In this document: positions 20,513 to 30,600 of the stretch, one piece after another | How the letters are laid out: every line of letters begins with the position of its first letter | Position numbering within the stretch: the stretch's first letter is position 1 | NCBI RefSeq assembly: GCF_001653715.1 | Contig: NZ_LWHQ01000013.1 | Coordinates: 55,548 to 119,547, forward strand | Reading direction: 5' to 3' | Length of the DNA: 64,000 nt | Origin: Methylobacterium platani | Lineage (GTDB): Bacteria; Pseudomonadota; Alphaproteobacteria; Rhizobiales; Beijerinckiaceae | Program-made: the position numbers and the translations under genes | Notes under the pieces: generated by a model | Databases searched by the model: none | What the model was told of the DNA's origin: nothing | The model's input: the letters and a program-made list of their open reading frames with translations, nothing else

Positions 20513-21529
20513 ATGATCAAGAATTGTCAAAGCATTCATGGATATACCACATCAGTCGATTATGAACCGAAATTTGAAAATTGCATTGACGTATTGCTGG
20601 TGCCGTTGGGTATTGACGGTATATCTTCTGGATTATATTCGCGCGGCAGACATCTTATTACGGCTGCGGGGACATTTCATGGAGTTCCTGCTCTCCATCT
20701 TGGCGGCGGTGCAAATTTCTTCAGCAGCATCAATCCTGACGAAATTTCCGATCTTATCGAAGAGCCAATGATTTTTGGAGGTTTTATAGATTCGCACTAC
20801 GGACATTTTCTCACTTCTTGCCTTAGTAGATATTGGTGGCTATCAAAATTTAGTAAAAATGATAAGAAAATTGCTATTCTCAATCGAGAGGGCGCTCTTC
20901 CTCATTTCAACAAAGAGTACGTTCGAGAGTGCTTCGCATCCTTTGGGGTTGGCCCGGAAAGATTTGCCTATTTCGATAAGCCAGTAATTTTCTCGTCTTT
21001 AGACGTTCCTGCCGCAAGTTTCGAAGAAAATAATATTTCTTACAGGGCTTTTTCTATTTTTTGCAATGAAATAGGCGATCGCTTGACCAATAATCTTTTT
21101 CACACCACATTATCCCCGATATATATGTCGAAATCAAGACTTTTGAAAGGAATAAGTCATATTGTTAATGAAGCCGAATTCGAAAATCGACTTGCGGATC
21201 GCGGGATCGAAATATGGCATCCGCAAGATATGCCGTTCAGAGAACAAATTTTGGCGTTTAAGGGCGGCAGGACTGTATGTGGGACAATAAGCTCGGCCAT
21301 TCATACCGGGATATTTTCACCGATGAATAAGCTAGTAGTTCTAAATGACAGCGATCTCGTCTGGTCGAATCAGATTCTTTTCGACAAGGCTAATAGAAAC
21401 CATACAAATTATGTGTATTCTGACACAATGAGAAATTTAGGACAAACAGAATTTTTCCATAATAATTTTATCCTTGAAAATCCCAGACAAGAAGCTGATG
21501 CATTCGCAGATATCGTGCTGGCTGCGTAG
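20513..21529 (+). CDS. family-61-like glycosyltransferase, AT-rich and probably acquired
   Basis: Probable glycosyltransferase of the GT61/DUF563 type, acting on a surface or secreted polysaccharide. The start is ATG at 20513, giving 338 residues; the ribosome site is weak. Family features are the early block HYGHFLTSCLSRYWWL (compare the usual NYFHWL..DVLPRLWLL) and the late block IWHPQDMPFREQILAFKGG followed by TVCGTISSAIHTGIFSP, matching the usual pattern of a Gln in the EQ motif and the G.hGA..N region. Base composition is near 40% GC with many AT-ending codons, unlike every neighbour, which indicates transfer. It sits between tRNA-Val and a broken transposase. The family call is moderately sure; the acceptor sugar is unknown. 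Confidence 0.7.
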   Translation: MIKNCQSIHGYTTSVDYEPKFENCIDVLLVPLGIDGISSGLYSRGRHLITAAGTFHGVPALHLGGGANFFSSINPDEISDLIEEPMIFGGFIDSHYGHFLTSCLSRYWWLSKFSKNDKKIAILNREGALPHFNKEYVRECFASFGVGPERFAYFDKPVIFSSLDVPAASFEENNISYRAFSIFCNEIGDRLTNNLFHTTLSPIYMSKSRLLKGISHIVNEAEFENRLADRGIEIWHPQDMPFREQILAFKGGRTVCGTISSAIHTGIFSPMNKLVVLNDSDLVWSNQILFDKANRNHTNYVYSDTMRNLGQTEFFHNNFILENPRQEADAFADIVLAA

Positions 21530-21537
21530 AGTTTCAG

Positions 21538-22032
21538 CTAGCGATAAACGTAATCACCCAGGGGGTATTTTCGGCGTGCGCGTTTTCCGCCCCCCTCTTT
21601 AACTTGGAGGCGGGGTTTTGATCGGGCGGTGATGGTCGCGAGCAGGCTGGAGAAGGGTGTGACCTTGGTCCGGAGGGCGGCGGTGGCAACGATGGCGCGC
21701 ACGTCCGCCTCGCCCTTGGCCGCCCACATCGCCCGATAGCCGTTGGTCACCTTGCGCTGGACCACGGCCGGTCGCAGGTCGCGCTCGCAGGCGTTGTTGG
21801 TGACGTCCGCCCATGAAGGTCAAGAGTTGGTCCCCTGCCCGGCGCATCCGGGCCTGGAGCACCTGGGCCTGGAGCACCTGGGCCTGGAGCACCTGGGCCT
21901 GGAGCACCTGGGCCAAATCGCACGGCGCTGGGGCCTTCAGGATGGCGTCGAGGTCCTGCTCCAAGTCGCGCCGCTTGCGCGCCAGGGTCGAGGCCGCCAA
22001 CCTGGGCGTAAGGGGACGGTCACGCTGGAGAC
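21538..22032 (-). pseudogene. IS66-type transposase remnant, frameshifted
   Basis: Two fragments of one transposase lie in different minus-strand frames. The upstream fragment (about 21830-22032) reads RKRRDLEQDLDAILKAPAP and ends with DQLLTFMG. The downstream fragment (about 21538-21812) reads TNNACERDLRPAVVQRKVTN and continues to the C-terminus with AMWAAKGEADVRAI. In intact IS66-family TnpC proteins these are consecutive, so a frameshift near 21812 has split the gene. The N-terminal and central DDE parts are absent. A repeat expansion (21851-21914) lies inside the upstream fragment. Boundaries are approximate. Confidence 0.75.
21851..21914. repeat. four tandem copies of a 15-bp repeat
   Basis: GGCCTGGAGCACCTG occurs four times back to back, plus four bases of a fifth copy. 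The unit is a multiple of three and encodes the pentapeptide LQAQV on the minus strand within the transposase remnant. It is probably slippage in a gene no longer under selection. Confidence 0.95.
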
Positions 22033-22171
22033 TGAGCCTGCGCCGGAACGAAGAACGCTTGAGTTCTGGGCCGCATCGACGGAGCCGCAGGTGGAGCATG
22101 CCGTCGCTGCATGGAGGCATTCCGGAGTCGGAGAGATGCCGCGAGCTGAGGCGCGGTAGCGGGCAGCGAAG

Positions 22172-22211
22172 GAGCCATGCGATCGGCGTCGCGACGCCGA
22201 TCGCATGGCTC
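22172..22211. repeat. perfect 40-bp palindrome
   Basis: The 20 bases GAGCCATGCGATCGGCGTCG are followed directly by their exact reverse complement. It lies between the transposase remnant and the tpiA stop codon (22293). No T-run follows on the minus strand, so it is not a classical terminator for tpiA. On the plus strand five Ts follow a few bases after the stem. It may be an insertion-element end or a REP-like site. Confidence 0.9.
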
Positions 22212-22292
22212 TCCGGATTTTTCCGCCCGGTGCGTCCGGCCCCCGGCTCCGACATACGGTCCCGGGGACGAACGGGTTGAGGCGGCGATGCC

Positions 22293-23054
22293 TCAGCGAT
22301 ACGCCGCCGCGATTCCCAAGAAGTCCTCGGCCTTCAGGCTCGCCCCACCGACGAGCGCGCCGTCGACGTTGGCGACGCCCATCAGCTCGGCGGCGTTCGA
22401 GGGCTTCACCGAGCCGCCGTAGAGGATGCGCACCTTGCCGCCGTCGGCGCCGAGCCGGCCCTCGAGCTCCTGCCGGATCAGGGCATGGACCTGCGCCACG
22501 TCGTCCACCGTCGGGGTCAGCCCGGTACCGATCGCCCAGACCGGCTCGTAGGCGATCACCGTGTCGGCGGACGTGGCGCCGTCGGGCAGCGAGCCGGCGA
22601 GCTGGCCGCGCACGACGTCCAGGGTCCGGCCGGCCTCGCGCTCCTCGCGGGTCTCGCCGACGCAGATGATCGCCACGAGACCGGCGCGGCGGGCGGCGAG
22701 CGCCTTGGCGCGGATGTCGGCGTCGCTCTCGCGGTGATAGGCCCGGCGCTCGGAATGGCCGACGATGGTGTAGGTCGCGCCCGCATCGGCCAGCATCTCG
22801 GCCGAGACGTTGCCGGTATAGGCGCCGCTCGCTTCCGGATGGACGTCCTGGCCGCCGACCTTCACGGCGGAGCCGTTCAGCGCCGCGGCCGTCGCCCCCA
22901 CCAGGGTCGCGGGCGGGCAGACCAGCACGTCGATGCGCTGCGCCAGCGCCGCGTCGAGGCCGTCGCGCACCGCCTCGGCCACCTTCAGCGAGGCCTGGAG
23001 GCCGTTCATCTTCCAGTTTCCCGCCACCAGCGGGCGTGGCCGTTCGGTCGTCAT
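22293..23054 (-). CDS. tpiA: triose-phosphate isomerase
   Basis: Interconverts dihydroxyacetone phosphate and glyceraldehyde 3-phosphate in glycolysis and gluconeogenesis; cytoplasmic TIM barrel. From ATG at 23054 it is 253 residues, the normal length. Catalytic motifs are GNWKMN (Asn and Lys near residues 12-14), VGHSERR (the electrophilic His) and [11 protein letters not shown] (the general-base Glu and loop 6). The phosphate loop [10 protein letters not shown] is near the end. It is divergent from ppiD with a 182-bp shared promoter region. Confidence 0.97.
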   Translation of the reverse strand: MTTERPRPLVAGNWKMNGLQASLKVAEAVRDGLDAALAQRIDVLVCPPATLVGATAAALNGSAVKVGGQDVHPEASGAYTGNVSAEMLADAGATYTIVGHSERRAYHRESDADIRAKALAARRAGLVAIICVGETREEREAGRTLDVVRGQLAGSLPDGATSADTVIAYEPVWAIGTGLTPTVDDVAQVHALIRQELEGRLGADGGKVRILYGGSVKPSNAAELMGVANVDGALVGGASLKAEDFLGIAAAYR

Positions 23055-23236
23055 GGTTCTCCCCCGATCTTTCGACAGGCAGTGTCGGACAAGCGTCGCC
23101 GGGTAACAGGTCCGCCGCCGGGCGGCAAACCGCCGGGGAGCGCCGCCCTTTGCCTTGCGGCGCTTATGCGGTATCGCGGCCGGAACCGGGCGCCCCCTCG
23201 TGGCAGGCGCCCTCACGGGTATGTCTGAGGATCGCG

Positions 23237-25141
23237 ATGCTCCAGGGGTTCCGCGCCGCCAGCCAGAGCTGGCTCGGCAAGATCGTGGTGACGGTGGTGT
23301 TCGGCCTCCTGATCGCGGGCCTCGCCATCTTCGGCATCGGCGACATCTTCCGCGGCGGCGGCAGCAACGCGGTCGCGACCGTCGGCAGCACGCAGATCCC
23401 GGCCGAGGCCCTGCGCACCGCCTACCAGAACCAGCTGCAGCGCCTGTCGCGCCAGAGCCGCCGGCCGATCACGCCGGACCAGGCCCGGGCGCTGGGCCTC
23501 GACCGCCAGGTGCTGGCCCAGCTGATCACCGAGGCCTCCCTCGACCAGAAGACGAAGGACCTCGGCCTGCGCATCCCCGATTCCGCGGTGGTGCGGCTGA
23601 TCCAGGAGGAGCCGGCCTTCAAGGGCCCGAACGGCGCCTTCGACGTCAACACCTTCCGCGACACGCTGCGCCAGGCCGGCCTGACCGAGCAGGGCTTCGT
23701 GCAGGAGCAGCGCGCCGTCGCCGCCCGGCTCCAGCTCGCCGACGCGATCACTGCCGATCTGCCGGTGTCGCTGGCCGCCCGCGAGGCGATCCACCGCTAC
23801 ACCGCCGAGCGCCGCGCGGCCTCGACCATCACCCTGCCGGAGGCGGCGGCTGGCGAGATCCCGGCGCCGACCGACGAGGAGGTCACCACCTTCTACAACG
23901 ACCGCAAGAGCGCGTTCCGGGCGCCCGAGTCTCGCAGCGTGAACCTGCTCGTCCTCGATCCGGCGACCCTGGCCAAGCCCGACGCCGTGACCGACGCCGA
24001 GGCGCGGGCCCGCTACGAATCCGAGAAGACCCGCTTCGGCACGCCGGAGAAGCGCGCGATCCAGCAGATCGTGTTCCCGAACGACGCCGACGCGCAAGCG
24101 GCGCTGGCCAGGATCCGCAGCGGCGCCGCCACTTTCGACCAGATCGCGACCGAGCGCGGCCTCGACGCCAAGGCCCTCGACCTCGGCACCTTCACCAAGT
24201 CCGAGCTGTTCGACCCGGCGGTCGCCGACGCCGCCTTCGCGGCCGCGCCCGACACCGTGACCGAGCCGGTCAAGGGCCGCTTCGGCACGGTGCTGCTGCG
24301 GGTGACCGCGGTGCAGCCGGCGGCGCGCAAGCCGTTCGAGGAGGTGGCCGGCGAGGTCCGCCGCGAGGTCGCCCTCGACAAGGCCCGGGACGGGCTGGAG
24401 AAGGTCCACGACGCGATCGAGGACCAGCGCGCCGGCGCCAAGCCGCTGGCCGACATCGCCCGCGACCAGGGCCTGAGCCTCGTCGCCGTGCCGGCGGTGG
24501 ACGCGCAGGGCCGCGACCCGCAAGGCAAGGCGGTGGACGCGATCCCCGACAAGGACGCGACCCTCGCGGCGATCTTCCGCAGCGACATGGGCGCCGACAA
24601 CGAGGCGCTGCGCACCCGCTCGGGCGGCTACGTCTGGTACGACGTGACCAAGGTCGACCCGGCCCACGACAAGCCGCTGGCGGAGGTCCGCGACGCGGTG
24701 GTGGCGCAGTGGAAGGCCGACGAGGTCTCCCGCCGGCTCGCCGCCAAGGCCCGCGAGGCGGCCGAGCGGCTCGACAAGGGCGAGGCGATCGAGGAGGTCG
24801 CGAAGTCCCTCGGCCAGGAGGTCAAGACCGTCTCCGACCTCGCCCGCGGCCGCGGTCGCGACGGTCTCTCCGCCGAGAGCGTCGCCCGCGTCTTCGCCAC
24901 CCCGGTGAACAAGGCCGGCTTCGCCTCCGGCGAGGGCGTCGCCCGGGTGGTGTTCCGGGTCACCTCCGCGACGGTGCCGGCCTTCGTGCCGTCCGCTCCG
25001 GCCGCGGTCGCGGTCGAGGGGCAGTACCGGACGGCGCTCGCCGACGACATCCTGGCCGAGTACATCGCCGACGTGCAGAAGCAGGCCGGCATCTCGGTCA
25101 ACGAGACGGCGTTCCGCCGGGCGATCGGCGGCGAGTACTGA
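23237..25141 (+). CDS. ppiD: periplasmic peptidyl-prolyl isomerase, PpiD/SurA type
   Basis: Membrane-anchored folding factor for exported proteins. The start at 23237 gives [20 protein letters not shown], with a single membrane helix at about residues 13-35 and the rest in the periplasm, 634 residues in all. An N-terminal SurA/PpiD chaperone region ([20 protein letters not shown]) is followed by a parvulin-type PpiC domain around residues 270-360 ([20 protein letters not shown] and [20 protein letters not shown]). The remainder is a second PpiD-type chaperone region. The stop codon overlaps the trpE start by one base. Confidence 0.9.
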   Translation: MLQGFRAASQSWLGKIVVTVVFGLLIAGLAIFGIGDIFRGGGSNAVATVGSTQIPAEALRTAYQNQLQRLSRQSRRPITPDQARALGLDRQVLAQLITEASLDQKTKDLGLRIPDSAVVRLIQEEPAFKGPNGAFDVNTFRDTLRQAGLTEQGFVQEQRAVAARLQLADAITADLPVSLAAREAIHRYTAERRAASTITLPEAAAGEIPAPTDEEVTTFYNDRKSAFRAPESRSVNLLVLDPATLAKPDAVTDAEARARYESEKTRFGTPEKRAIQQIVFPNDADAQAALARIRSGAATFDQIATERGLDAKALDLGTFTKSELFDPAVADAAFAAAPDTVTEPVKGRFGTVLLRVTAVQPAARKPFEEVAGEVRREVALDKARDGLEKVHDAIEDQRAGAKPLADIARDQGLSLVAVPAVDAQGRDPQGKAVDAIPDKDATLAAIFRSDMGADNEALRTRSGGYVWYDVTKVDPAHDKPLAEVRDAVVAQWKADEVSRRLAAKAREAAERLDKGEAIEEVAKSLGQEVKTVSDLARGRGRDGLSAESVARVFATPVNKAGFASGEGVARVVFRVTSATVPAFVPSAPAAVAVEGQYRTALADDILAEYIADVQKQAGISVNETAFRRAIGGEY

Positions 25142-26655
25142 TGCACGTCGCCCCCTCCCCCGAGGCCGCCGCCGCGGCCTATGCCGCGGGCCGGCCGGTC
25201 CTCCTGCGCGCCACCCTGGTGGCCGACCTCGAGACGCCGGTCGCCGCCTTCCTCAAGCTGAAGGCCGGCCGCGACGGCGCCGCCTTCCTGCTCGAATCGG
25301 TCGAGGGCGGCGCGGTGCGCGGCCGCTACTCGATGATCGGCCTCGATCCCGACCTGATCTGGCGCTGCGCCGCCGGGCGGGCCGAGCGCGCCGCGGCGCC
25401 CGACCTCGCCGCCTTCGCGCCCGAGGCGGCCCCGCCCCTCGACAGCCTCCGGGCCTTGATCGCCGAGAGCGCGATCCCCGACGAGCCCGGCCTGCCCCCG
25501 ATGGCGGCGGGCCTGTTCGGCTATCTCGGCTACGACATGGTCCGCGAGATGGAGCGCCTCGACGCGCCCCATCCCGACCCGATCGGGGTGCCCGACGCGA
25601 TCCTGGTCCGCCCGACCGTGATGGTGGTGTTCGACGCGGTGCGCGACGAGATCGCGCTCGTGGCGCCGATCCGCCCCGTCGCCGGCTTGTCCGCGCGGGC
25701 CGCCTACGAGGCGGCTTTGGCGCGGCTGGAGCGCGCCGCCGACGCGCTGGAAGGCTCGCTGCCGGTCGAGGCGCGGCAGAACCCGGCCGAGATCCGGGCG
25801 CCGGCCCAGGTCTCGAACGTCGCCCCCGACGACTTCCTCGGCATGGTCGCCCGGGCCAAGGAGTACATCGCCGCCGGCGACATCTTCCAGGTGGTGCTGT
25901 CGCAGCGCTTCGCCGCGCCGTTCACCCTGCCGGCCTTCGCCCTCTACCGCTCGCTGCGCCGGGTCAATCCGGCGCCGTTCCTGTGCTACCTCGATTTCGG
26001 GGCGTTCCAGATCGTCTGCTCGTCGCCCGAGATCCTGGTGCGGGTGCGCGACGGCGCGGTGACGATCCGGCCGATCGCCGGCACCCGTCGCCGCGGCGCG
26101 ACGCCGGAGGAGGACCGGGCGCTCGCCGACGAGCTCCTCGCCGACCCCAAGGAGCGCTCCGAGCACCTGATGCTGCTCGATCTCGGCCGCAACGACGTCG
26201 GCCGCGTCGCCGAGATCGGCAGCGTGCGGGTGACGGATTCGTTCTTCCTCGAATTCTACAGCCAGGTCATGCACATCGTGTCGAACGTCGAGGGCCGCCT
26301 CGATTCCCGGCACGACGCCCTCTCGGCGCTCGCCGCGGGATTCCCCGCCGGCACGGTCTCGGGCGCCCCGAAGGTGCGGGCGATGCAGATCATCGACGAG
26401 CTGGAGCGCGAGAAGCGCGGGCCCTATGGCGGCTGCATCGGCTATTTCGGCGCCGACGGCCAGATGGACACCTGCATCGTGCTGCGCACCGCGATCGTCA
26501 AGGACGGGCGCATGCACGTCCAGGCGGGCGCGGGCATCGTGCACGATTCCGATCCGGCCTCCGAGCAGCAGGAATGCGTCAACAAGGCCAAGGCCCTGTT
26601 CCGCGCCGCCGAGGAGGCGGTGCGGTTCGCCGCGCAGGCGCGGCGGGGGCAGTAG
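25141..26655 (+). CDS. trpE: anthranilate synthase component I
   Basis: Makes anthranilate from chorismate with ammonia delivered by TrpG, the first step of tryptophan synthesis. The 504 residues show the N-terminal tryptophan-binding LLES motif (FLLESVEGG...RYSMIG) and the chorismate-binding domain with PIAGTRRRG, LLDLGRNDVGRVA, HIVSNVEG and PAGTVSGAPKVRAM near the end. The start ATG shares a base with the ppiD stop (TGATG), which implies coupled translation. No trpG follows; the next gene is unrelated. No leader peptide or attenuator is possible at this start because it lies inside the upstream gene. Confidence 0.96.
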   Translation: MHVAPSPEAAAAAYAAGRPVLLRATLVADLETPVAAFLKLKAGRDGAAFLLESVEGGAVRGRYSMIGLDPDLIWRCAAGRAERAAAPDLAAFAPEAAPPLDSLRALIAESAIPDEPGLPPMAAGLFGYLGYDMVREMERLDAPHPDPIGVPDAILVRPTVMVVFDAVRDEIALVAPIRPVAGLSARAAYEAALARLERAADALEGSLPVEARQNPAEIRAPAQVSNVAPDDFLGMVARAKEYIAAGDIFQVVLSQRFAAPFTLPAFALYRSLRRVNPAPFLCYLDFGAFQIVCSSPEILVRVRDGAVTIRPIAGTRRRGATPEEDRALADELLADPKERSEHLMLLDLGRNDVGRVAEIGSVRVTDSFFLEFYSQVMHIVSNVEGRLDSRHDALSALAAGFPAGTVSGAPKVRAMQIIDELEREKRGPYGGCIGYFGADGQMDTCIVLRTAIVKDGRMHVQAGAGIVHDSDPASEQQECVNKAKALFRAAEEAVRFAAQARRGQ

Positions 26656-26710
26656 CCTTCGCCGACGGCGAGCAGGGCGCTACGCGCACGGTCACGCCCA
26701 TCCTCCCCCT

Positions 26711-26744
26711 CGTCCCGGGACTCGCGAAGCGAGGACCCGGGACG
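26711..26744. repeat. nested hairpin after trpE
   Basis: CGTCCCGGG pairs with CCCGGGACG, and inside it CTCGC pairs with GCGAG around a GAA loop. It lies 55 bp after the trpE stop. There is no T-run, so it is either a weak terminator or a member of a dispersed palindromic (REP-like) family. Only one copy is in this window. Confidence 0.6.
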
Positions 26745-26829
26745 ACGTCGGAGAGGAGCAGGCTTCCTCGGCAAACTACGTGGGCAAACTGCCTGGGCAG
26801 GTTCCCTGGAGAGGGCGAACGTCGCCGCC

Positions 26830-27033
26830 CTACTTCCGGTTGGTGATCAGGCTGTCGACGTTGCGATTGGCCTCGCGGTTCTCTTTCTGCTGCTGCTTGA
26901 TCTGGTGTTCGGTGTATTTCTGCGACATCTCATCCCGCTTGCCCTGCGGGATGGTGTTCTCGGCGGCAAAGACCGGGGTCATGGACATCAGGCAGGCGGC
27001 GCACACGGCGGCGGAGATCAGCGGCTTGATCAT
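26830..27033 (-). CDS. small exported protein of unknown function
   Basis: A 67-residue open frame with a clear signal peptide: MIKPLISAAVCAACLMSMTP, cleavage likely after FAA near residue 24. The mature part, about 43 residues, is hydrophilic and charged, rich in Lys, Glu, Gln and Asn, with no cysteine. I do not recognise a family. It is convergent with trpE and isolated from other genes. The signal peptide and ordinary codon use make it likely to be real. Confidence 0.6.
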   Translation of the reverse strand: MIKPLISAAVCAACLMSMTPVFAAENTIPQGKRDEMSQKYTEHQIKQQQKENREANRNVDSLITNRK

Positions 27034-27642
27034 GGCGTCTTCCTCTTGGTCAGATGCCTGTCAACCCGTGTGTATTCGGCGCGGTTCCGTTACAATTCGT
27101 TCATCATGAGTGCGGGTTGACCGACCCTTTGCTTGCAGGCTGCGGCGCTGCGCGGAAGGGTTGCACGGACCTCGGCCACCGGGCTCACGCAGTGGCATGG
27201 CCGGCTTTGCTGCCATCGTCCGTGGGCGGGCGAGTCTTCCGCGGAGGTATCCGCGATCAGCCACACATTTATCACTCTTGATACTAGTCAGATATTATTT
27301 TTTAAAAAATTACTATAAATTCTGAAAATAAGATTGATTTCTAATGCTCTTGCCTCATCATGAGAGCTTGTTTGAGCGACTTTCCATCGAAAAATCCACA
27401 TAAACAGGGATATCGCACACTCGCACCTCATCCTGAAATGCCGACCGGTCGAAGGTCGGCTGACCTCGAAAGAGGCCTCCAGCGGTCGCAGGACTTCTGG
27501 AGCGCTTCCCCGAGATCAGTCCATCTCCGTTGAACGGACATCTCCGGAGGAGGTTCTGGGTAGGAGATGTCCGGCTGTTTTCCCGGCCTTGTGGACGACG
27601 ATCCCGCTCGAACGAGCTCCCGGAATCGCTTGCCCGTCTCGC
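27034..27642. other. 609-bp intergenic stretch with an AT-rich core
   Basis: No gene recognised. The part 27265-27420 is markedly AT-rich for this genome, with long A/T runs around 27295-27335. The promoter of the small exported protein must lie at the left end, and the end of the RND operon at the right end. No repeat or RNA gene identified. Confidence 0.4.
27535..27573. terminator. hairpin downstream of the RND efflux operon
   Basis: CGGACATCTCC pairs with GGAGATGTCCG across a 17-nt loop. It lies about 70 bp after the RND gene stop on the minus strand. GCTGTTTT follows on the plus side; on the minus side only TTCAACG follows. It is a plausible transcript end without a classical U-tract. 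Confidence 0.4.
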
Positions 27643-30600
27643 CTACTCCGCTGCCGCCGGCCGGTGACCGGGATGCGTCTCCGGTTCGTCCACAGCGCCG
27701 ACGAACCGCCCGAACAGCCGGCCCATCAAACGCGAGAGATCGTCCATCAGCAGGAAGATCGCCGGCACGAAGATCAGCGACAGCAGCGTCGAGACGATCA
27801 GGCCCGAGATCACCGCGATCGCCATCGGCGAGCGGAACTCGCCGCCGATGCCGAAGGCCATCGCGCTCGGCACCATGCCGGCGGCCATGGCGATGGTCGT
27901 CATCACGATCGGGCGGGCGCGCTTGGCGCCGGCCTGGGTGATGGCGGTGACCCGGTCGACGCCGCGGGCCATCTCCTCGACGGCGAAATCGACCAGCATG
28001 ATGGCGTTCTTGGTCACCACGCCCATCAGCATCAGGATGCCGATCACCACCGGCATCGAGATCGGCCGGTTGAAGATCAGGAGCCCGAGGATCGCCCCGC
28101 CGATCGAGAGCGGCAGCGAGAACAGGATGGTGAGCGGCTGGAAGAACGAGGCGAAGAGCAGGATCAGGACGCCGAGCACCATCATCAGGCCGGCGCCCAT
28201 CGCCAGGGCGAAGCCCTCGAACACCTCGCCCATCACCTCGGCGTCGCCGGTCTGGCGCAAGCTGATGCCGGGCGGCAGGTTGCGGGCGGTCGGCGTGTTC
28301 ATCGCGAGCTTGATCTGCTCGCCGAGCGCGTCCGAGCCCTGCATGTTGGCCTCGAGCGCCACGCGCACGGCGCGGTCGTAGCGGTCGATGGCGGTGGGCC
28401 CGCGGCCGAGGCTGATATCGGCCACCGCCGAGAGCGGCACCGAGGCGCCGTTCTTCGCCGGCACCTTCAGGCTCTCGAGCGCCGAGAGATCGCCGCGCAA
28501 GCTCATCGGCAGCTGCACCCGGATCGGGATCTGCCGGTCGGTGGCGTTGAACTTCGCGAGGTTCTGGCCGATGTCGCCGATCGTGCCGACGCGCACCGTC
28601 TCGGCGATGGTGTCGGTCGAGACGCCGAGATCGGCGGCGACGCCGGCCTTCGGGCGGATGCGGACCTCGGTCCGGTCGAGGGGCGCGGTCGACATCACGT
28701 TGACGAGGTTCGGCAGGGCCGCGACCTCGCGCTGCATCCGCTCCGCCACGTCGGTGACCTGGGCGGTGTCGCCGCCCGCGACGATGAGGGTGAAGTCGCG
28801 CTGGCCGCCCTCGCGCAGGGACCAGTAGCGCACGTCGGCCTCGTCGCGCATCAGGTCCATGATCGCCGCCTCGACGTCGGCCTGCTTGCGGGCGCGGGCG
28901 TTCTTCGGCGTCAGGTTGATGGTGAAGGTGGCGAGCCGCACCTCCTTCTTGCCCGGCAGCTGGCGGCCGCCGTCGACAAAGACGGAGCGGACCTCAGGCA
29001 GGGTGCGGATGCGCTGGGCGATCCGGTCGGTGACGGCGATCGTGTCGTCGAGCCGCGCGCCCGGGGGCAGCTCCACCACCATCAGGGTGCGGGCGGCGTC
29101 CTCCTTGGGCAGGAAGCCCGCCGGCAGCAGGCTCGTCGACAGGATCGACGCGGCGAACAGCGCCAGCCCGACCACCAGCGTCACGTATTTGTGCCGCACC
29201 GACCACAGCACGACGCGGTTGTAGACCCGCATCACCGGGCCCTCGTGCTCCTCGTGGTGGCCGTGGTCGCGCAGGAAGTAGGCCGCCATCATCGGGGTGA
29301 TGAGACGCGCCACCAGCAGCGACATGAAGACGGCGGCCGCGATGGTGAGGCCGAACTGCTTGAAGTACTGCCCGGCGATGCCGCCCATGAACGAGACCGG
29401 CGCGAAGATCGCGATCAGGGTCGCGGTGATGGCGATGACCGCGAGCCCGATCTCGTCGGCGCCCTCGATCGCCGCGCGGTAGGGCGATTTCCCCAGCCGC
29501 ATGTGCCGGACGATGTTCTCGATCTCGACGATCGCGTCGTCGACCAGGATGCCGGTGACGAGGGTGATGGCCAGCAGGCTCACCGCGTTGAGCGAGAAGC
29601 CCATCGCGCTCATCGCCCAGAAGGTCGGGAAGACCGAGAGCGGCAGGGCCACCGCGGCGATCAGCGTCGCGCGCCAGTCGCGCAGGAACAGGAACACCAC
29701 CAGCACGGCGAGCGCGGCGCCCTCGACCAGGCTGTGCATGGCGGATTCGTAGTTGCCTATGGTGTTGGTGACCGAGGAATCGATCCGGTCGAAATGCACG
29801 CCCGGATAGGTCTTCCCCAGCTCCTCGATCTTCTTGACCACCACCTCGCTCACCGAGGCGTCGCTGGCGCCGTTCGCCCGCGAGATCGCGAAGGCGACGA
29901 CCGGCTGGCCGTTGAGGCGGGCGAAGGTGCGCGGCTCCTCGGCGCCGTCGGTCAGGGTCGCGAGGTCGTCGAGCCGCACCTTGCGGCCGCCGGGCAGCAC
30001 GATCGTGGTCGCCGCCAGCGTGTCGAGGGAGGAGGAGGCGGCGAGGGTCCGGATCGACTGCTCCTGACCGCCGACCTCGGCCCGGCCGCCGGCCATGTCG
30101 GCGGAGGTCAGGCGCAATTGCCGGTTCACGTCGGCTGCGGTGATGCCGAGCGCCAGCAGCCGGTCCGGCTTCAGGGTCACCCTGACCTCGCGGGCGACGC
30201 CGCCGAGGCGCTCGACGCCGCCGACGCCGCGCAGGCCCTGGATCTGGCGCGCCACCACGTCGTCGACGAACCACGACAGGTCCTCGGGCGTCATCGCGGG
30301 GGCGGACGCGCCGTAGACCATGATCGGCAGGCCGGCGATCTCGACCCGGGCGATGATCGGCTCGTCGATCGTCCGCGGCAGGTTCATCCGGACCTTGGCG
30401 ATCGCGTCCTTGACGTCGTTGACGGCCCGGTCGGTGTTGACCTCCAGGCGGAACTCGATCGTCGTGGCCGAGGTGCCCTCGGTGATCGCCGAGGTGATGT
30501 GCTTGACGCCCTTCACCCCCGCCACCGCGTCCTCGACCCACTTCGTCACCTGGGTCTGCAGCTCGCTCGGCGCGGCGCCGGCCTGGGTCACCGTCACCGA

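Noticed and set aside
23155..26655. A single 1166-residue fusion of an N-terminal region with TrpE
   Set aside because: The first two thirds are the wrong frame of ppiD. The real ppiD is in another frame and trpE starts at 25141.
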